This document shows positions 51,505 to 63,937 of a stretch of 64,000 nucleotides of DNA, in pieces. Source of the stretch: Limanda limanda. Its lineage: Eukaryota; Chordata; Actinopteri; Pleuronectiformes; Pleuronectidae. Numbering within the stretch: the stretch's first letter is position 1; each line of letters opens with the position of its first letter. The notes beneath the pieces were generated by a model. That model was not told the origin of the DNA. It saw only the letters and a list, made by a program, of their open reading frames with translations, and did not search any database. The translations under genes and the position numbers were made by a program. Location of the stretch: the NCBI RefSeq assembly GCF_963576545.1, contig NW_026870586.1, forward strand, positions 184,804-248,803, given 5' to 3'.

Positions 51505-52156
51505 GACTTGCAAGTAGGCTCTACCCCCACTAAATGGGGTAGCGCGCATCGATCGGTACCATCCTTGAGCTTCTCCGACTTTCGGAAGGGTTAGGGTTAG
51601 GGTTAGGGATGAAAGCACATAGGAGAAAGAGATATTCTTGAATAACTTTTTTTGTGAAGGTCGGAGAGACTTGCAAGTAGGCTCTACCCCCACTAAATGG
51701 GGTTGCGCGCATCGATCGGTACCATCCTTGAGCTTCTCCGACTTTCGGAAGGGTTAGGGTTAGGGTTAGGGATGAAAGCACATAGGAGAAAGAGATATTC
51801 TTGAATAACTTTTTTTGTGAAGGTCGGAGAGACTTGCAAGTAGGCTCTACCCCCACTAAATGGGGTAGCGCGCATCGATCGGTACCATCCTTGAGCTTCT
51901 CCGACTTTCGGAAGGGTTAGGGTTAGGGTTAGGGATGAAAGCACATAGGAGAAAGAGATATTCTTGAATAACTTTTTTTGTGAAGGTCGGAGAGACTTGC
52001 AAGTAGGCTCTACCCCCACTAAATGGGGTAGCGCGCATCGATCGGTACCATCCTTGAGCTTCTCCGACTTTCGGAAGGGTTAGGGTTAGGGTTAGGGATG
52101 AAAGCACATAGGAGAAAGAGATATTCTTGAATAACTTTTTTTGTAAAGGTCGGAGA
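50038..52156 (+). repeat. Longest A-only run (13 monomers)
   Basis: Thirteen full-length A units in a row (2119 = 13 x 163 bp) lie between the B units at 49882 and 52157. The first carries GGGGTTG with GATCAG. Further GGGGTTG units occur inside the run near 50887 and 51711. Because every unit is full length, this stretch has 13 four-tract G4 motifs in 2.1 kb. Confidence 0.92.
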
Positions 52157-53112
52157 GACTTGGAAAGTGGTTGCATCTGGACTAATTTGGGTCCTGCGGA
52201 TCGATTGGTACCATCCCCGAGCTTGTACGACCTTCGGAAGAGGTCGACCGACGAAATTCCCCCAAATCTGAGGAGATATTCTTGAATAACTTTTTTTGTG
52301 AAGGTCGGAGAGACTTGCAAGTAGGCTCTACCCCCACTAAATGGGGTTGCGCGCATCGATCAGTACCATCCTTGAGCTTCTCCGACTTTCGGAAGGGTTA
52401 GGGTTAGGGTTAGGGATGAAAGCACATAGGAGAAAGAGATATTCTTGAATAACTTTTTTTGTGAAGGTCGGAGAGACTTGCAAGTAGGCTCTACCCCCAC
52501 TAAATGGGGTAGCGCGCATCGATCGGTACCATCCTTGAGCTTCTCCGACTTTCGGAAGGGTTAGGGTTAGGGTTAGGGATGAAAGCACATAGGAGAAAGA
52601 GATATTCTTGAATAACTTTTTTTGTGAAGGTCGGAGAGACTTGCAAGTAGGCTCTACCCCCACTAAATGGGGTAGCGCGCATCGATCGGTACCATCCTTG
52701 AGCTTCTCCGACTTTCGGAAGGGTTAGGGTTAGGGTTAGGGATGAAAGCACATAGGAGAAAGAGATATTCTTGAATAACTTTTTTTGTGAAGGTCGGAGA
52801 GACTTGGAAAGTTGTTGCATCTGGACTAATTTGGGTCCTGCGGATCGATTGGTACCATCCCCGAGCTTGTACGACCTTCGGAAGAGGTCGACCGACGAAA
52901 TTCCCCCAAATCTGAGGAGATATTCTTGAATAACTTTTTTTGTGAAGGTCGGAGAGACTTGCAAGTAGGCTCTACCCCCACTAAATGGGGTAGCGCGCAT
53001 CGATCGGTACCATCCTTGAGCTTCTCCGAATTTCGGAAGGGTTAGGGTTAGGGATGAAAGCACATAGGAGAAAGAGATATTCTTGAATAACTTTTTTTGT
53101 GAAGGTCGGAGA

Positions 53113-56100
53113 GACTTGGAAAGTGGTTGCATCTGGACTAATTTGGGTCCTGCGGATCGATTGGTACCATCCCCGAGCTTGTACGACCTTCGGAAGAGGT
53201 CGACCGACGAAATTCCCCCAAATCTGAGGAGATATTCTTGAATAACTTTTTTTGTGAAGGTCGGAGAGACTTGCAAGTAGGCTCTACCCCCACTAAATGG
53301 GGTTGCGCGCATCGATCGGTACCATCCTTGAGCTTCTCCGACTTTCGGAAGGGTTAGGGTTAGGGTTAGGGATGAAAGCACATAGGAGAAAGAGATATTC
53401 TTGAATAACTTTTTTTGTGAAGGTCGGAGAGACTTGCAAGTAGGCTCTACCCCCACTAAATGGGGTAGCGCGCATCGATCGGTACCATCCTTGAGCTTCT
53501 CCGACTTTCGGAAGGGTTAGGGTTAGGGTTAGGGATGAAAGCACATAGGAGAAAGAGATATTCTTGAATAACTTTTTTTGTGAAGGTCGGAGAGACTTGC
53601 AAGTAGGCTCTACCCCCACTAAATGGGGTAGCGCGCATCGATCGGTACCATCCTTGAGCTTCTCCGACTTTCGGAAGGGTTAGGGTTAGGGTTAGGGATG
53701 AAAGCACATAGGAGAAAGAGATATTCTTGAATAACTTTTTTTGTGAAGGTCGGAGAGACTTGCAAGTAGGCTCTACCCCCACTAAATGGGGTAGCGCGCA
53801 TCGATCGGTACCATCCTTGAGCTTCTCCGACTTTCGGAAGGGTTAGGGTTAGGGTTAGGGATGAAAGCACATAGGAGAAAGAGATATTCTTGAATAACTT
53901 TTTTTGTAAAGGTCGGAGAGACTTGGAAAGTGGTTGCATCTGGACTAATTTGGGTCCTGCGGATCGATTGGTACCATCCCCGAGCTTGTACGACCTTCGG
54001 AAGAGGTCGACCGACGAAATTCCCCCAAATCTGAGGAGATATTCTTGAATAACTTTTTTTGTGAAGGTCGGAGAGACTTGCAAGTAGGCTCTACCCCCAC
54101 TAAATGGGGTTGCGCGCATCGATCAGTACCATCCTTGAGCTTCTCCGACTTTCGGAAGGGTTAGGGTTAGGGTTAGGGATGAAAGCACATAGGAGAAAGA
54201 GATATTCTTGAATAACTTTTTTTGTGAAGGTCGGAGAGACTTGCAAGTAGGCTCTACCCCCACTAAATGGGGTAGCGCGCATCGATCGGTACCATCCTTG
54301 AGCTTCTCCGACTTTCGGAAGGGTTAGGGTTAGGGTTAGGGATGAAAGCACATAGGAGAAAGAGATATTCTTGAATAACTTTTTTTGTGAAGGTCGGAGA
54401 GACTTGGAAAGTGGTTGCATCTGGACTAATTTGGGTCCTGCAGATCGATTGGTACCATCCCCGAGCTTGTACGACCTTTGGAAGAGGTCGACCGACGAAA
54501 TTCCCCCAAAATCTGAGGAGATATTCTTGAATAACTTTTTTTGTGAAGGTCGGAGAGACTTGCAAGTAGGCTCTACCCCCACTAAATGGGGTTGCGCGCA
54601 TCGATCAGTACCATCCTTGAGCTTCTCCGACTTTCGGAAGGGTTAGGGTTAGGGTTAGGGATGAAAGCACATAGGAGAAAGAGATATTCTTGAATAACTT
54701 TTTTTGTGAAGGTCGGAGAGACTTGCAAGTAGGCTCTACCCCCACTAAATGGGGTAGCGCGCATCGATCAGTACCATCCTTGAGCTTCTCCGACTTTCGG
54801 AAGGGTTAGGGTTAGGGTTAGGGATGAAAGCACATAGGAGAAAGAGATATTCTTGAATAACTTTTTTTGTGAAGGTCGGAGAGACTTGCAAGTAGGCTCT
54901 ACCCCCACTAAATGGGGTTGCGCGCATCGATCAGTACCATCCTTGAGCTTCTCCGACTTTCGGAAGGGTTAGGGTTAGGGTTAGGGATGAAAGCACATAG
55001 GAGAAAGAGATATTCTTGAATAACTTTTTTTGTGAAGGTCGGAGAGACTTGCAAGTAGGCTCTACCCCCACTAAATGGGGTAGCGCGCATCGATCGGTAC
55101 CATACTTGAGCTTCTCCGACTTTCGGAAGGGTTAGGGTTAGGGTTAGGGATGAAAGCACATAGGAGAAAGAGATATTCTTGAATAACTTTTTTTGTGAAG
55201 GTCGGAGAGACTTGGAAAGTGGTTGCATCTGGACTAATTTGGGTCCTGCAGATCGATTGGTACCATCCCCGAGCTTGTACGACCTTCGGAAGAGGTCGAC
55301 CGACGAAATTCCCCCAAAATCTGAGGAGATATTCTTGAATAACTTTTTTTGTGAAGGTCGGAGAGACTTGCAAGTAGGCTCTACCCCCACTAAATGGGGT
55401 TGCGCGCATCGATCAGTACCATCCTTGAGCTTCTCCGACTTTCGGAAGGGTTAGGGTTAGGGTTAGGGATGAAAGCACATAGGAGAAAGAGATATTCTTG
55501 AATAACTTTTTTTGTGAAGGTCGGAGAGACTTGCAAGTAGGCTCTACCCCCACTAAATGGGGTAGCGCGCATCGATCAGTACCATCCTTGAGCTTCTCCG
55601 ACTTTCGGAAGGGTTAGGGTTAGGGTTAGGGATGAAAGCACATAGGAGAAAGAGATATTCTTGAATAACTTTTTTTGTGAAGGTCGGAGAGACTTGCAAG
55701 TAGGCTCTACCCCCACTAAATGGGGTAGCGCGCATCGATCGGTACCATCCTTGAGCTTCTCCGACTTTCGGAAGGGTTAGGGTTAGGGTTAGGGATGAAA
55801 GCACATAGGAGAAAGAGATATTCTTGAATAACTTTTTTTGTGAAGGTCGGAGAGACTTGCAAGTAGGCTCTACCCCCACTAAATGGGGTAGCGCGCATCG
55901 ATCGGTACCATCCTTGAGCTTCTCCGACTTTCGGAAGGGTTAGGGTTAGGGTTAGGGATGAAAGCACATAGGAGAAAGAGATATTCTTGAATAACTTTTT
56001 TTGTGAAGGTCGGAGAGACTTGCAAGTAGGCTCTACCCCCACTAAATGGGGTAGCGCGCATCGATCGGTACCATCCTTGAGCTTCTCCGACTTTCGGAAG

Positions 56101-58438
56101 GGTTAGGGTTAGGGTTAGGGATGAAAGCACATAGGAGAAAGAGATATTCTTGAATAACTTTTTTTGTGAAGGTCGGAGAGACTTGCAAGTAGGCTCTACC
56201 CCCACTAAATGGGGTTGCGCGCATCGATCGGTACCATCCTTGAGCTTCTCCGACTTTCGGAAGGGTTAGGGTTAGGGATGAAAGCACATAGGAGAAAGAG
56301 ATATTCTTGAATAACTTTTTTTGTGAAGGTCGGAGAGACTTGCAAGTAGGCTCTACCCCCACTAAATGGGGTAGCGCGCATCGATCGGTACCATCCTTGA
56401 GCTTCTCCGACTTTCGGAAGGGTTAGGGTTAGGGTTAGGGATGAAAGCACATAGGAGAAAGAGATATTCTTGAATAACTTTTTTTGTGAAGGTCGGAGAG
56501 ACTTGCAAGTAGGCTCTACCCCCACTAAATGGGGTAGCGCGCATCGATCGGTACCATCCTTGAGCTTCTCCGACTTTCGGAAGGGTTAGGGTTAGGGTTA
56601 GGGATGAAAGCACATAGGAGAAAGAGATATTCTTGAATAACTTTTTTTGTAAAGGTCGGAGAGACTTGGAAAGTGGTTGCATCTGGACTAATTTGGGTCC
56701 TGCGGATCGATTGGTACCATCCCCGAGCTTGTACGACCTTCGGAAGAGGTCGACCGACGAAATTCCCCCAAATCTGAGGAGATATTCTTGAATAACTTTT
56801 TTTGTGAAGGTCGGAGAGACTTGCAAGTAGGCTCTACCCCCACTAAATGGGGTTGCGCGCATCGATCAGTACCATCCTTGAGCTTCTCCGACTTTCGGAA
56901 GGGTTAGGGTTAGGGTTAGGGATGAAAGCACATAGGAGAAAGAGATATTCTTGAATAACTTTTTTTGTGAAGGTCGGAGAGACTTGCAAGTAGGCTCTAC
57001 CCCCACTAAATGGGGTAGCGCGCATCGATCGGTACCATCCTTGAGCTTCTCCGACTTTCGGAAGGGTTAGGGTTAGGGTTAGGGATGAAAGCACATAGGA
57101 GAAAGAGATATTCTTGAATAACTTTTTTTGTGAAGGTCGGAGAGACTTGCAAGTAGGCTCTACCCCCACTAAATGGGGTTGCGCGCATCGATCGGTACCA
57201 TCCTTGAGCTTCTCCGACTTTCGGAAGGGTTAGGGTTAGGGTTAGGGATGAAAGCACATAGGAGAAAGAGATATTCTTGAATAACTTTTTTTGTGAAGGT
57301 CGGAGAGACTTGCAAGTAGGCTCTACCCCCACTAAATGGGGTAGCGCGCATCGATCGGTACCATCCTTGAGCTTCTCCGACTTTCGGAAGGGTTAGGGTT
57401 AGGGTTAGGGATGAAAGCACATAGGAGAAAGAGATATTCTTGAATAACTTTTTTTGTGAAGGTCGGAGAGACTTGCAAGTAGGCTCTACCCCCACTAAAT
57501 GGGGTAGCGCGCATCGATCGGTACCATCCTTGAGCTTCTCCGACTTTCGGAAGGGTTAGGGTTAGGGTTAGGGATGAAAGCACATAGGAGAAAGAGATAT
57601 TCTTGAATAACTTTTTTTGTAAAGGTCGGAGAGACTTGGAAAGTGGTTGCATCTGGACTAATTTGGGTCCTGCGGATCGATTGGTACCATCCCCGAGCTT
57701 GTACGACCTTCGGAAGAGGTCGACCGACGAAATTCCCCCAAATCTGAGGAGATATTCTTGAATAACTTTTTTTGTGAAGGTCGGAGAGACTTGCAAGTAG
57801 GCTCTACCCCCACTAAATGGGGTTGCGCGCATCGATCAGTACCATCCTTGAGCTTCTCCGACTTTCGGAAGGGTTAGGGTTAGGGTTAGGGATGAAAGCA
57901 CATAGGAGAAAGAGATATTCTTGAATAACTTTTTTTGTGAAGGTCGGAGAGACTTGCAAGTAGGCTCTACCCCCACTAAATGGGGTAGCGCGCATCGATC
58001 GGTACCATCCTTGAGCTTCTCCGACTTTCGGAAGGGTTAGGGTTAGGGTTAGGGATGAAAGCACATAGGAGAAAGAGATATTCTTGAATAACTTTTTTTG
58101 TGAAGGTCGGAGAGACTTGGAAAGTGGTTGCATCTGGACTAATTTGGGTCCTGCAGATCGATTGGTACCATCCCCGAGCTTGTACGACCTTCGGAAGAGG
58201 TCGACCGACGAAATTCCCCCAAAATCTGAGGAGATATTCTTGAATAACTTTTTTTGTGAAGGTCGGAGAGACTTGCAAGTAGGCTCTACCCCCACTAAAT
58301 GGGGTTGCGCGCATCGATCAGTACCATCCTTGAGCTTCTCCGACTTTCGGAAGGGTTAGGGTTAGGGTTAGGGATGAAAGCACATAGGAGAAAGAGATAT
58401 TCTTGAATAACTTTTTTTGTGAAGGTCGGAGAGACTTG
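53113..58438 (+). repeat. Segmental duplication, copy 2 (offset 36378)
   Basis: Partner of 16735-22060. It lacks the GCTTTACC and GCACAAAGG variants seen near 17876 and 17327 in the left copy, and has its own CTTTGGAAG change near 54479, so the two copies are well separated in time or have been altered by gene conversion. Confidence 0.82.
53920..55850 (+). repeat. Duplicated block (offset 3713)
   Basis: B starts 53920, 54401 and 55209 recur at 57633, 58114 and 58922, each 3713 bp later, with CATACTTG before the third B in both. Downstream the spacing differs (eight against six A units), so the shared order ends within the following A run. The right limit given is approximate. Confidence 0.75.
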
Positions 58439-58921
58439 CAAGTAGGCTCTACCCCCACTAAATGGGGTAGCGCACATCGATCAGTACCATCTTTGAGCTT
58501 CTCCGACTTTCGGAAGGGTTAGGGTTAGGGTTAGGGATGAAAGCACATAGGAGAAAGAGATATTCTTGAATAACTTTTTTTGTGAAGGTCGGAGAGACTT
58601 GCAAGTAGGCTCTACCCCCACTAAATGGGGTTGCGCGCATCGATCAGTACCATCCTTGAGCTTCTCCGACTTTCGGAAGGGTTAGGGTTAGGGTTAGGGA
58701 TGAAAGCACATAGGAGAAAGAGATATTCTTGAATAACTTTTTTTGTGAAGGTCGGAGAGACTTGCAAGTAGGCTCTACCCCCACTAAATGGGGTAGCGCG
58801 CATCGATCGGTACCATACTTGAGCTTCTCCGACTTTCGGAAGGGTTAGGGTTAGGGTTAGGGATGAAAGCACATAGGAGAAAGAGATATTCTTGAATAAC
58901 TTTTTTTGTGAAGGTCGGAGA

Positions 58922-60055
58922 GACTTGGAAAGTGGTTGCATCTGGACTAATTTGGGTCCTGCAGATCGATTGGTACCATCCCCGAGCTTGTACGACCTTC
59001 GGAAGAGGTCGACCGACGAAATTCCCCCAAAATCTGAGGAGATATTCTTGAATAACTTTTTTTGTGAAGGTCGGAGAGACTTGCAAGTAGGCTCTACCCC
59101 CACTAAATGGGGTTGCGCGCATCGATCAGTACCATCCTTGAGCTTCTCCGACTTTCGGAAGGGTTAGGGTTAGGGTTAGGGATGAAAGCACATAGGAGAA
59201 AGAGATATTCTTGAATAACTTTTTTTGTGAAGGTCGGAGAGACTTGCAAGTAGGCTCTACCCCCACTAAATGGGGTAGCGCGCATCGATCAGTACCATCC
59301 TTGAGCTTCTCCGACTTTCGGAAGGGTTAGGGTTAGGGTTAGGGATGAAAGCACATAGGAGAAAGAGATATTCTTGAATAACTTTTTTTGTGAAGGTCGG
59401 AGAGACTTGCAAGTAGGCTCTACCCCCACTAAATGGGGTAGCGCGCATCGATCAGTACCATCCTTGAGCTTCTCCGACTTTCGGAAGGGTTAGGGTTAGG
59501 GTTAGGGATGAAAGCACATAGGAGAAAGAGATATTCTTGAATAACTTTTTTTGTGAAGGTCGGAGAGACTTGCAAGTAGGCTCTACCCCCACTAAATGGG
59601 GTAGCGCGCATCGATCAGTACCATCCTTGAGCTTCTCCGACTTTCGGAAGGGTTAGGGTTAGGGTTAGGGATGAAAGCACATAGGAGAAAGAGATATTCT
59701 TGAATAACTTTTTTTGTGAAGGTCGGAGAGACTTGCAAGTAGGCTCTACCCCCACTAAATGGGGTTGCGCGCATCGATCAGTACCATCCTTGAGCTTCTC
59801 CGACTTTCGGAAGGGTTAGGGTTAGGGTTAGGGATGAAAGCACATAGGAGAAAGAGATATTCTTGAATAACTTTTTTTGTGAAGGTCGGAGAGACTTGCA
59901 AGTAGGCTCTACCCCCACTAAATGGGGTAGCGCGCATCGATCGGTACCATACTTGAGCTTCTCCGACTTTCGGAAGGGTTAGGGTTAGGGTTAGGGATGA
60001 AAGCACATAGGAGAAAGAGATATTCTTGAATAACTTTTTTTGTGAAGGTCGGAGA
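58922..60055 (+). repeat. Tandem unit B-A6 (1134 bp)
   Basis: The long B units at 58922 and 60056 are each preceded by an A with the rare CATACTTG state (58815 and 59949 region, 1134 bp apart). This indicates a tandem duplication of one B and six A monomers. A further B-A6 block occurs at 61516-62649 but lacks the CATACTTG marker. Confidence 0.78.
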
Positions 60056-63000
60056 GACTTGGAAAGTGGTTGCATCTGGACTAATTTGGGTCCTGCAGAT
60101 CGATTGGTACCATCCCCGAGCTTGTACGACCTTCGGAAGAGGTCGACCGACGAAATTCCCCCAAAATCTGAGGAGATATTCTTGAATAACTTTTTTTGTG
60201 AAGGTCGGAGAGACTTGCAAGTAGGCTCTACCCCCACTAAATGGGGTTGCGCGCATCGATCAGTACCATCCTTGAGCTTCTCCGACTTTCGGAAGGGTTA
60301 GGGTTAGGGTTAGGGATGAAAGCACATAGGAGAAAGAGATATTCTTGAATAACTTTTTTTGTGAAGGTCGGAGAGACTTGCAAGTAGGCTCTACCCCCAC
60401 TAAATGGGGTAGCGCGCATCGATCAGTACCATCCTTGAGCTTCTCCGACTTTCGGAAGGGTTAGGGTTAGGGTTAGGGATGAAAGCACATAGGAGAAAGA
60501 GATATTCTTGAATAACTTTTTTTGTGAAGGTCGGAGAGACTTGCAAGTAGGCTCTACCCCCACTAAATGGGGTAGCGCGCATCGATCGGTACCATCCTTG
60601 AGCTTCTCCGACTTTCGGAAGGGTTAGGGTTAGGGTTAGGGATGAAAGCACATAGGAGAAAGAGATATTCTTGAATAACTTTTTTTGTGAAGGTCGGAGA
60701 GACTTGCAAGTAGGCTCTACCCCCACTAAATGGGGTAGCGCGCATCGATCGGTACCATCCTTGAGCTTCTCCGACTTTCGGAAGGGTTAGGGTTAGGGTT
60801 AGGGATGAAAGCACATAGGAGAAAGAGATATTCTTGAATAACTTTTTTTGTGAAGGTCGGAGAGACTTGCAAGTAGGCTCTACCCCCACTAAATGGGGTA
60901 GCGCGCATCGATCGGTACCATCCTTGAGCTTCTCCGACTTTCGGAAGGGTTAGGGTTAGGGTTAGGGATGAAAGCACATAGGAGAAAGAGATATTCTTGA
61001 ATAACTTTTTTTGTGAAGGTCGGAGAGACTTGCAAGTAGGCTCTACCCCCACTAAATGGGGTTGCGCGCATCGATCGGTACCATCCTTGAGCTTCTCCGA
61101 CTTTCGGAAGGGTTAGGGTTAGGGTTAGGGATGAAAGCACATAGGAGAAAGAGATATTCTTGAATAACTTTTTTTGTGAAGGTCGGAGAGACTTGCAAGT
61201 AGGCTCTACCCCCACTAAATGGGGTAGCGCGCATCGATCGGTACCATCCTTGAGCTTCTCCGACTTTCGGAAGGGTTAGGGTTAGGGTTAGGGATGAAAG
61301 CACATAGGAGAAAGAGATATTCTTGAATAACTTTTTTTGTGAAGGTCGGAGAGACTTGCAAGTAGGCTCTACCCCCACTAAATGGGGTAGCGCGCATCGA
61401 TCGGTACCATCCTTGAGCTTCTCCGACTTTCGGAAGGGTTAGGGTTAGGGTTAGGGATGAAAGCACATAGGAGAAAGAGATATTCTTGAATAACTTTTTT
61501 TGTGAAGGTCGGAGAGACTTGGAAAGTGGTTGCATCTGGACTAATTTGGGTCCTGCAGATCGATTGGTACCATCCCCGAGCTTGTACGACCTTCGGAAGA
61601 GGTCGACCGACGAAATTCCCCCAAAATCTGAGGAGATATTCTTGAATAACTTTTTTTGTGAAGGTCGGAGAGACTTGCAAGTAGGCTCTACCCCCACTAA
61701 ATGGGGTTGCGCGCATCGATCAGTACCATCCTTGAGCTTCTCCGACTTTCGGAAGGGTTAGGGTTAGGGTTAGGGATGAAAGCACATAGGAGAAAGAGAT
61801 ATTCTTGAATAACTTTTTTTGTGAAGGTCGGAGAGACTTGCAAGTAGGCTCTACCCCCACTAAATGGGGTTGCGCGCATCGATCGGTACCATCCTTGAGC
61901 TTCTCCGACTTTCGGAAGGGTTAGGGTTAGGGTTAGGGATGAAAGCACATAGGAGAAAGAGATATTCTTGAATAACTTTTTTTGTGAAGGTCGGAGAGAC
62001 TTGCAAGTAGGCTCTACCCCCACTAAATGGGGTAGCGCGCATCGATCGGTACCATCCTTGAGCTTCTCCGACTTTCGGAAGGGTTAGGGTTAGGGTTAGG
62101 GATGAAAGCACATAGGAGAAAGAGATATTCTTGAATAACTTTTTTTGTGAAGGTCGGAGAGACTTGCAAGTAGGCTCTACCCCCACTAAATGGGGTTGCG
62201 CGCATCGATCGGTACCATCCTTGAGCTTCTCCGACTTTCGGAAGGGTTAGGGTTAGGGTTAGGGATGAAAGCACATAGGAGAAAGAGATATTCTTGAATA
62301 ACTTTTTTTGTGAAGGTCGGAGAGACTTGCAAGTAGGCTCTACCCCCACTAAATGGGGTAGCGCGCATCGATCGGTACCATCCTTGAGCTTCTCCGACTT
62401 TCGGAAGGGTTAGGGTTAGGGTTAGGGATGAAAGCACATAGGAGAAAGAGATATTCTTGAATAACTTTTTTTGTGAAGGTCGGAGAGACTTGCAAGTAGG
62501 CTCTACCCCCACTAAATGGGGTAGCGCGCATCGATCGGTACCATCCTTGAGCTTCTCCGACTTTCGGAAGGGTTAGGGTTAGGGTTAGGGATGAAAGCAC
62601 ATAGGAGAAAGAGATATTCTTGAATAACTTTTTTTGTAAAGGTCGGAGAGACTTGGAAAGTGGTTGCATCTGGACTAATTTGGGTCCTGCGGATCGATTG
62701 GTACCATCCCCGAGCTTGTACGACCTTCGGAAGAGGTCGACCGACGAAATTCCCCCAAATCTGAGGAGATATTCTTGAATAACTTTTTTTGTGAAGGTCG
62801 GAGAGACTTGCAAGTAGGCTCTACCCCCACTAAATGGGGTTGCGCGCATCGATCAGTACCATCCTTGAGCTTCTCCGACTTTCGGAAGGGTTAGGGTTAG
62901 GGTTAGGGATGAAAGCACATAGGAGAAAGAGATATTCTTGAATAACTTTTTTTGTGAAGGTCGGAGAGACTTGCAAGTAGGCTCTACCCCCACTAAATGG

Positions 63001-63449
63001 GGTAGCGCGCATCGATCGGTACCATCCTTGAGCTTCTCCGACTTTCGGAAGGGTTAGGGTTAGGGTTAGGGATGAAAGCACATAGGAGAAAGAGATATTC
63101 TTGAATAACTTTTTTTGTGAAGGTCGGAGAGACTTGGAAAGTGGTTGCATCTGGACTAATTTGGGTCCTGCAGATCGATTGGTACCATCCCCGAGCTTGT
63201 ACGACCTTCGGAAGAGGTCGACCGACGAAATTCCCCCAAAATCTGAGGAGATATTCTTGAATAACTTTTTTTGTGAAGGTCGGAGAGACTTGCAAGTAGG
63301 CTCTACCCCCACTAAATGGGGTTGCGCGCATCGATCAGTACCATCCTTGAGCTTCTCCGACTTTCGGAAGGGTTAGGGTTAGGGTTAGGGATGAAAGCAC
63401 ATAGGAGAAAGAGATATTCTTGAATAACTTTTTTTGTGAAGGTCGGAGA

Positions 63450-63611
63450 GACTTGCAAGTAGGCTCTACCCCCACTAAATGGGTAGCGCGCATCGATCAG
63501 TACCATCCTTGAGCTTCTCCGACTTTCGGAAGGGTTAGGGTTAGGGTTAGGGATGAAAGCACATAGGAGAAAGAGATATTCTTGAATAACTTTTTTTGTG
63601 AAGGTCGGAGA
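63450..63611 (+). repeat. A monomer with 1-bp deletion (162 bp)
   Basis: At about 63480 the usual AAATGGGGTAG reads AAATGGGTAG, so one G is missing. This is the only single-base indel among the A units in the window. It shortens the four-A interval from 63131 to 63938 to 807 bp where 808 is expected after a long B. It also joins two minus-strand frames into one longer spurious frame. It could be a real variant or a homopolymer sequencing error. Confidence 0.85.
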
Positions 63612-63937
63612 GACTTGCAAGTAGGCTCTACCCCCACTAAATGGGGTTGCGCGCATCGATCAGTACCATCCTTGAGCTTCTCCGACTTTCGGAAGGGTTA
63701 GGGTTAGGGTTAGGGATGAAAGCACATAGGAGAAAGAGATATTCTTGAATAACTTTTTTTGTGAAGGTCGGAGAGACTTGCAAGTAGGCTCTACCCCCAC
63801 TAAATGGGGTAGCGCGCATCGATCGGTACCATACTTGAGCTTCTCCGACTTTCGGAAGGGTTAGGGTTAGGGTTAGGGATGAAAGCACATAGGAGAAAGA
63901 GATATTCTTGAATAACTTTTTTTGTGAAGGTCGGAGA

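Noticed and set aside
10141..58438. All segmental duplications as assembly artefacts
   Set aside because: The copies checked differ at private positions and by 6-bp units, which duplicated placement of the same reads would not give. Read-level confirmation is still the decisive test.
1735..63376. Twenty-four + strand 91-codon frames
   Set aside because: They appear only in 156-bp B units because the extra A shifts the frame past a stop. They start at TTG and run into the TTAGGG region.
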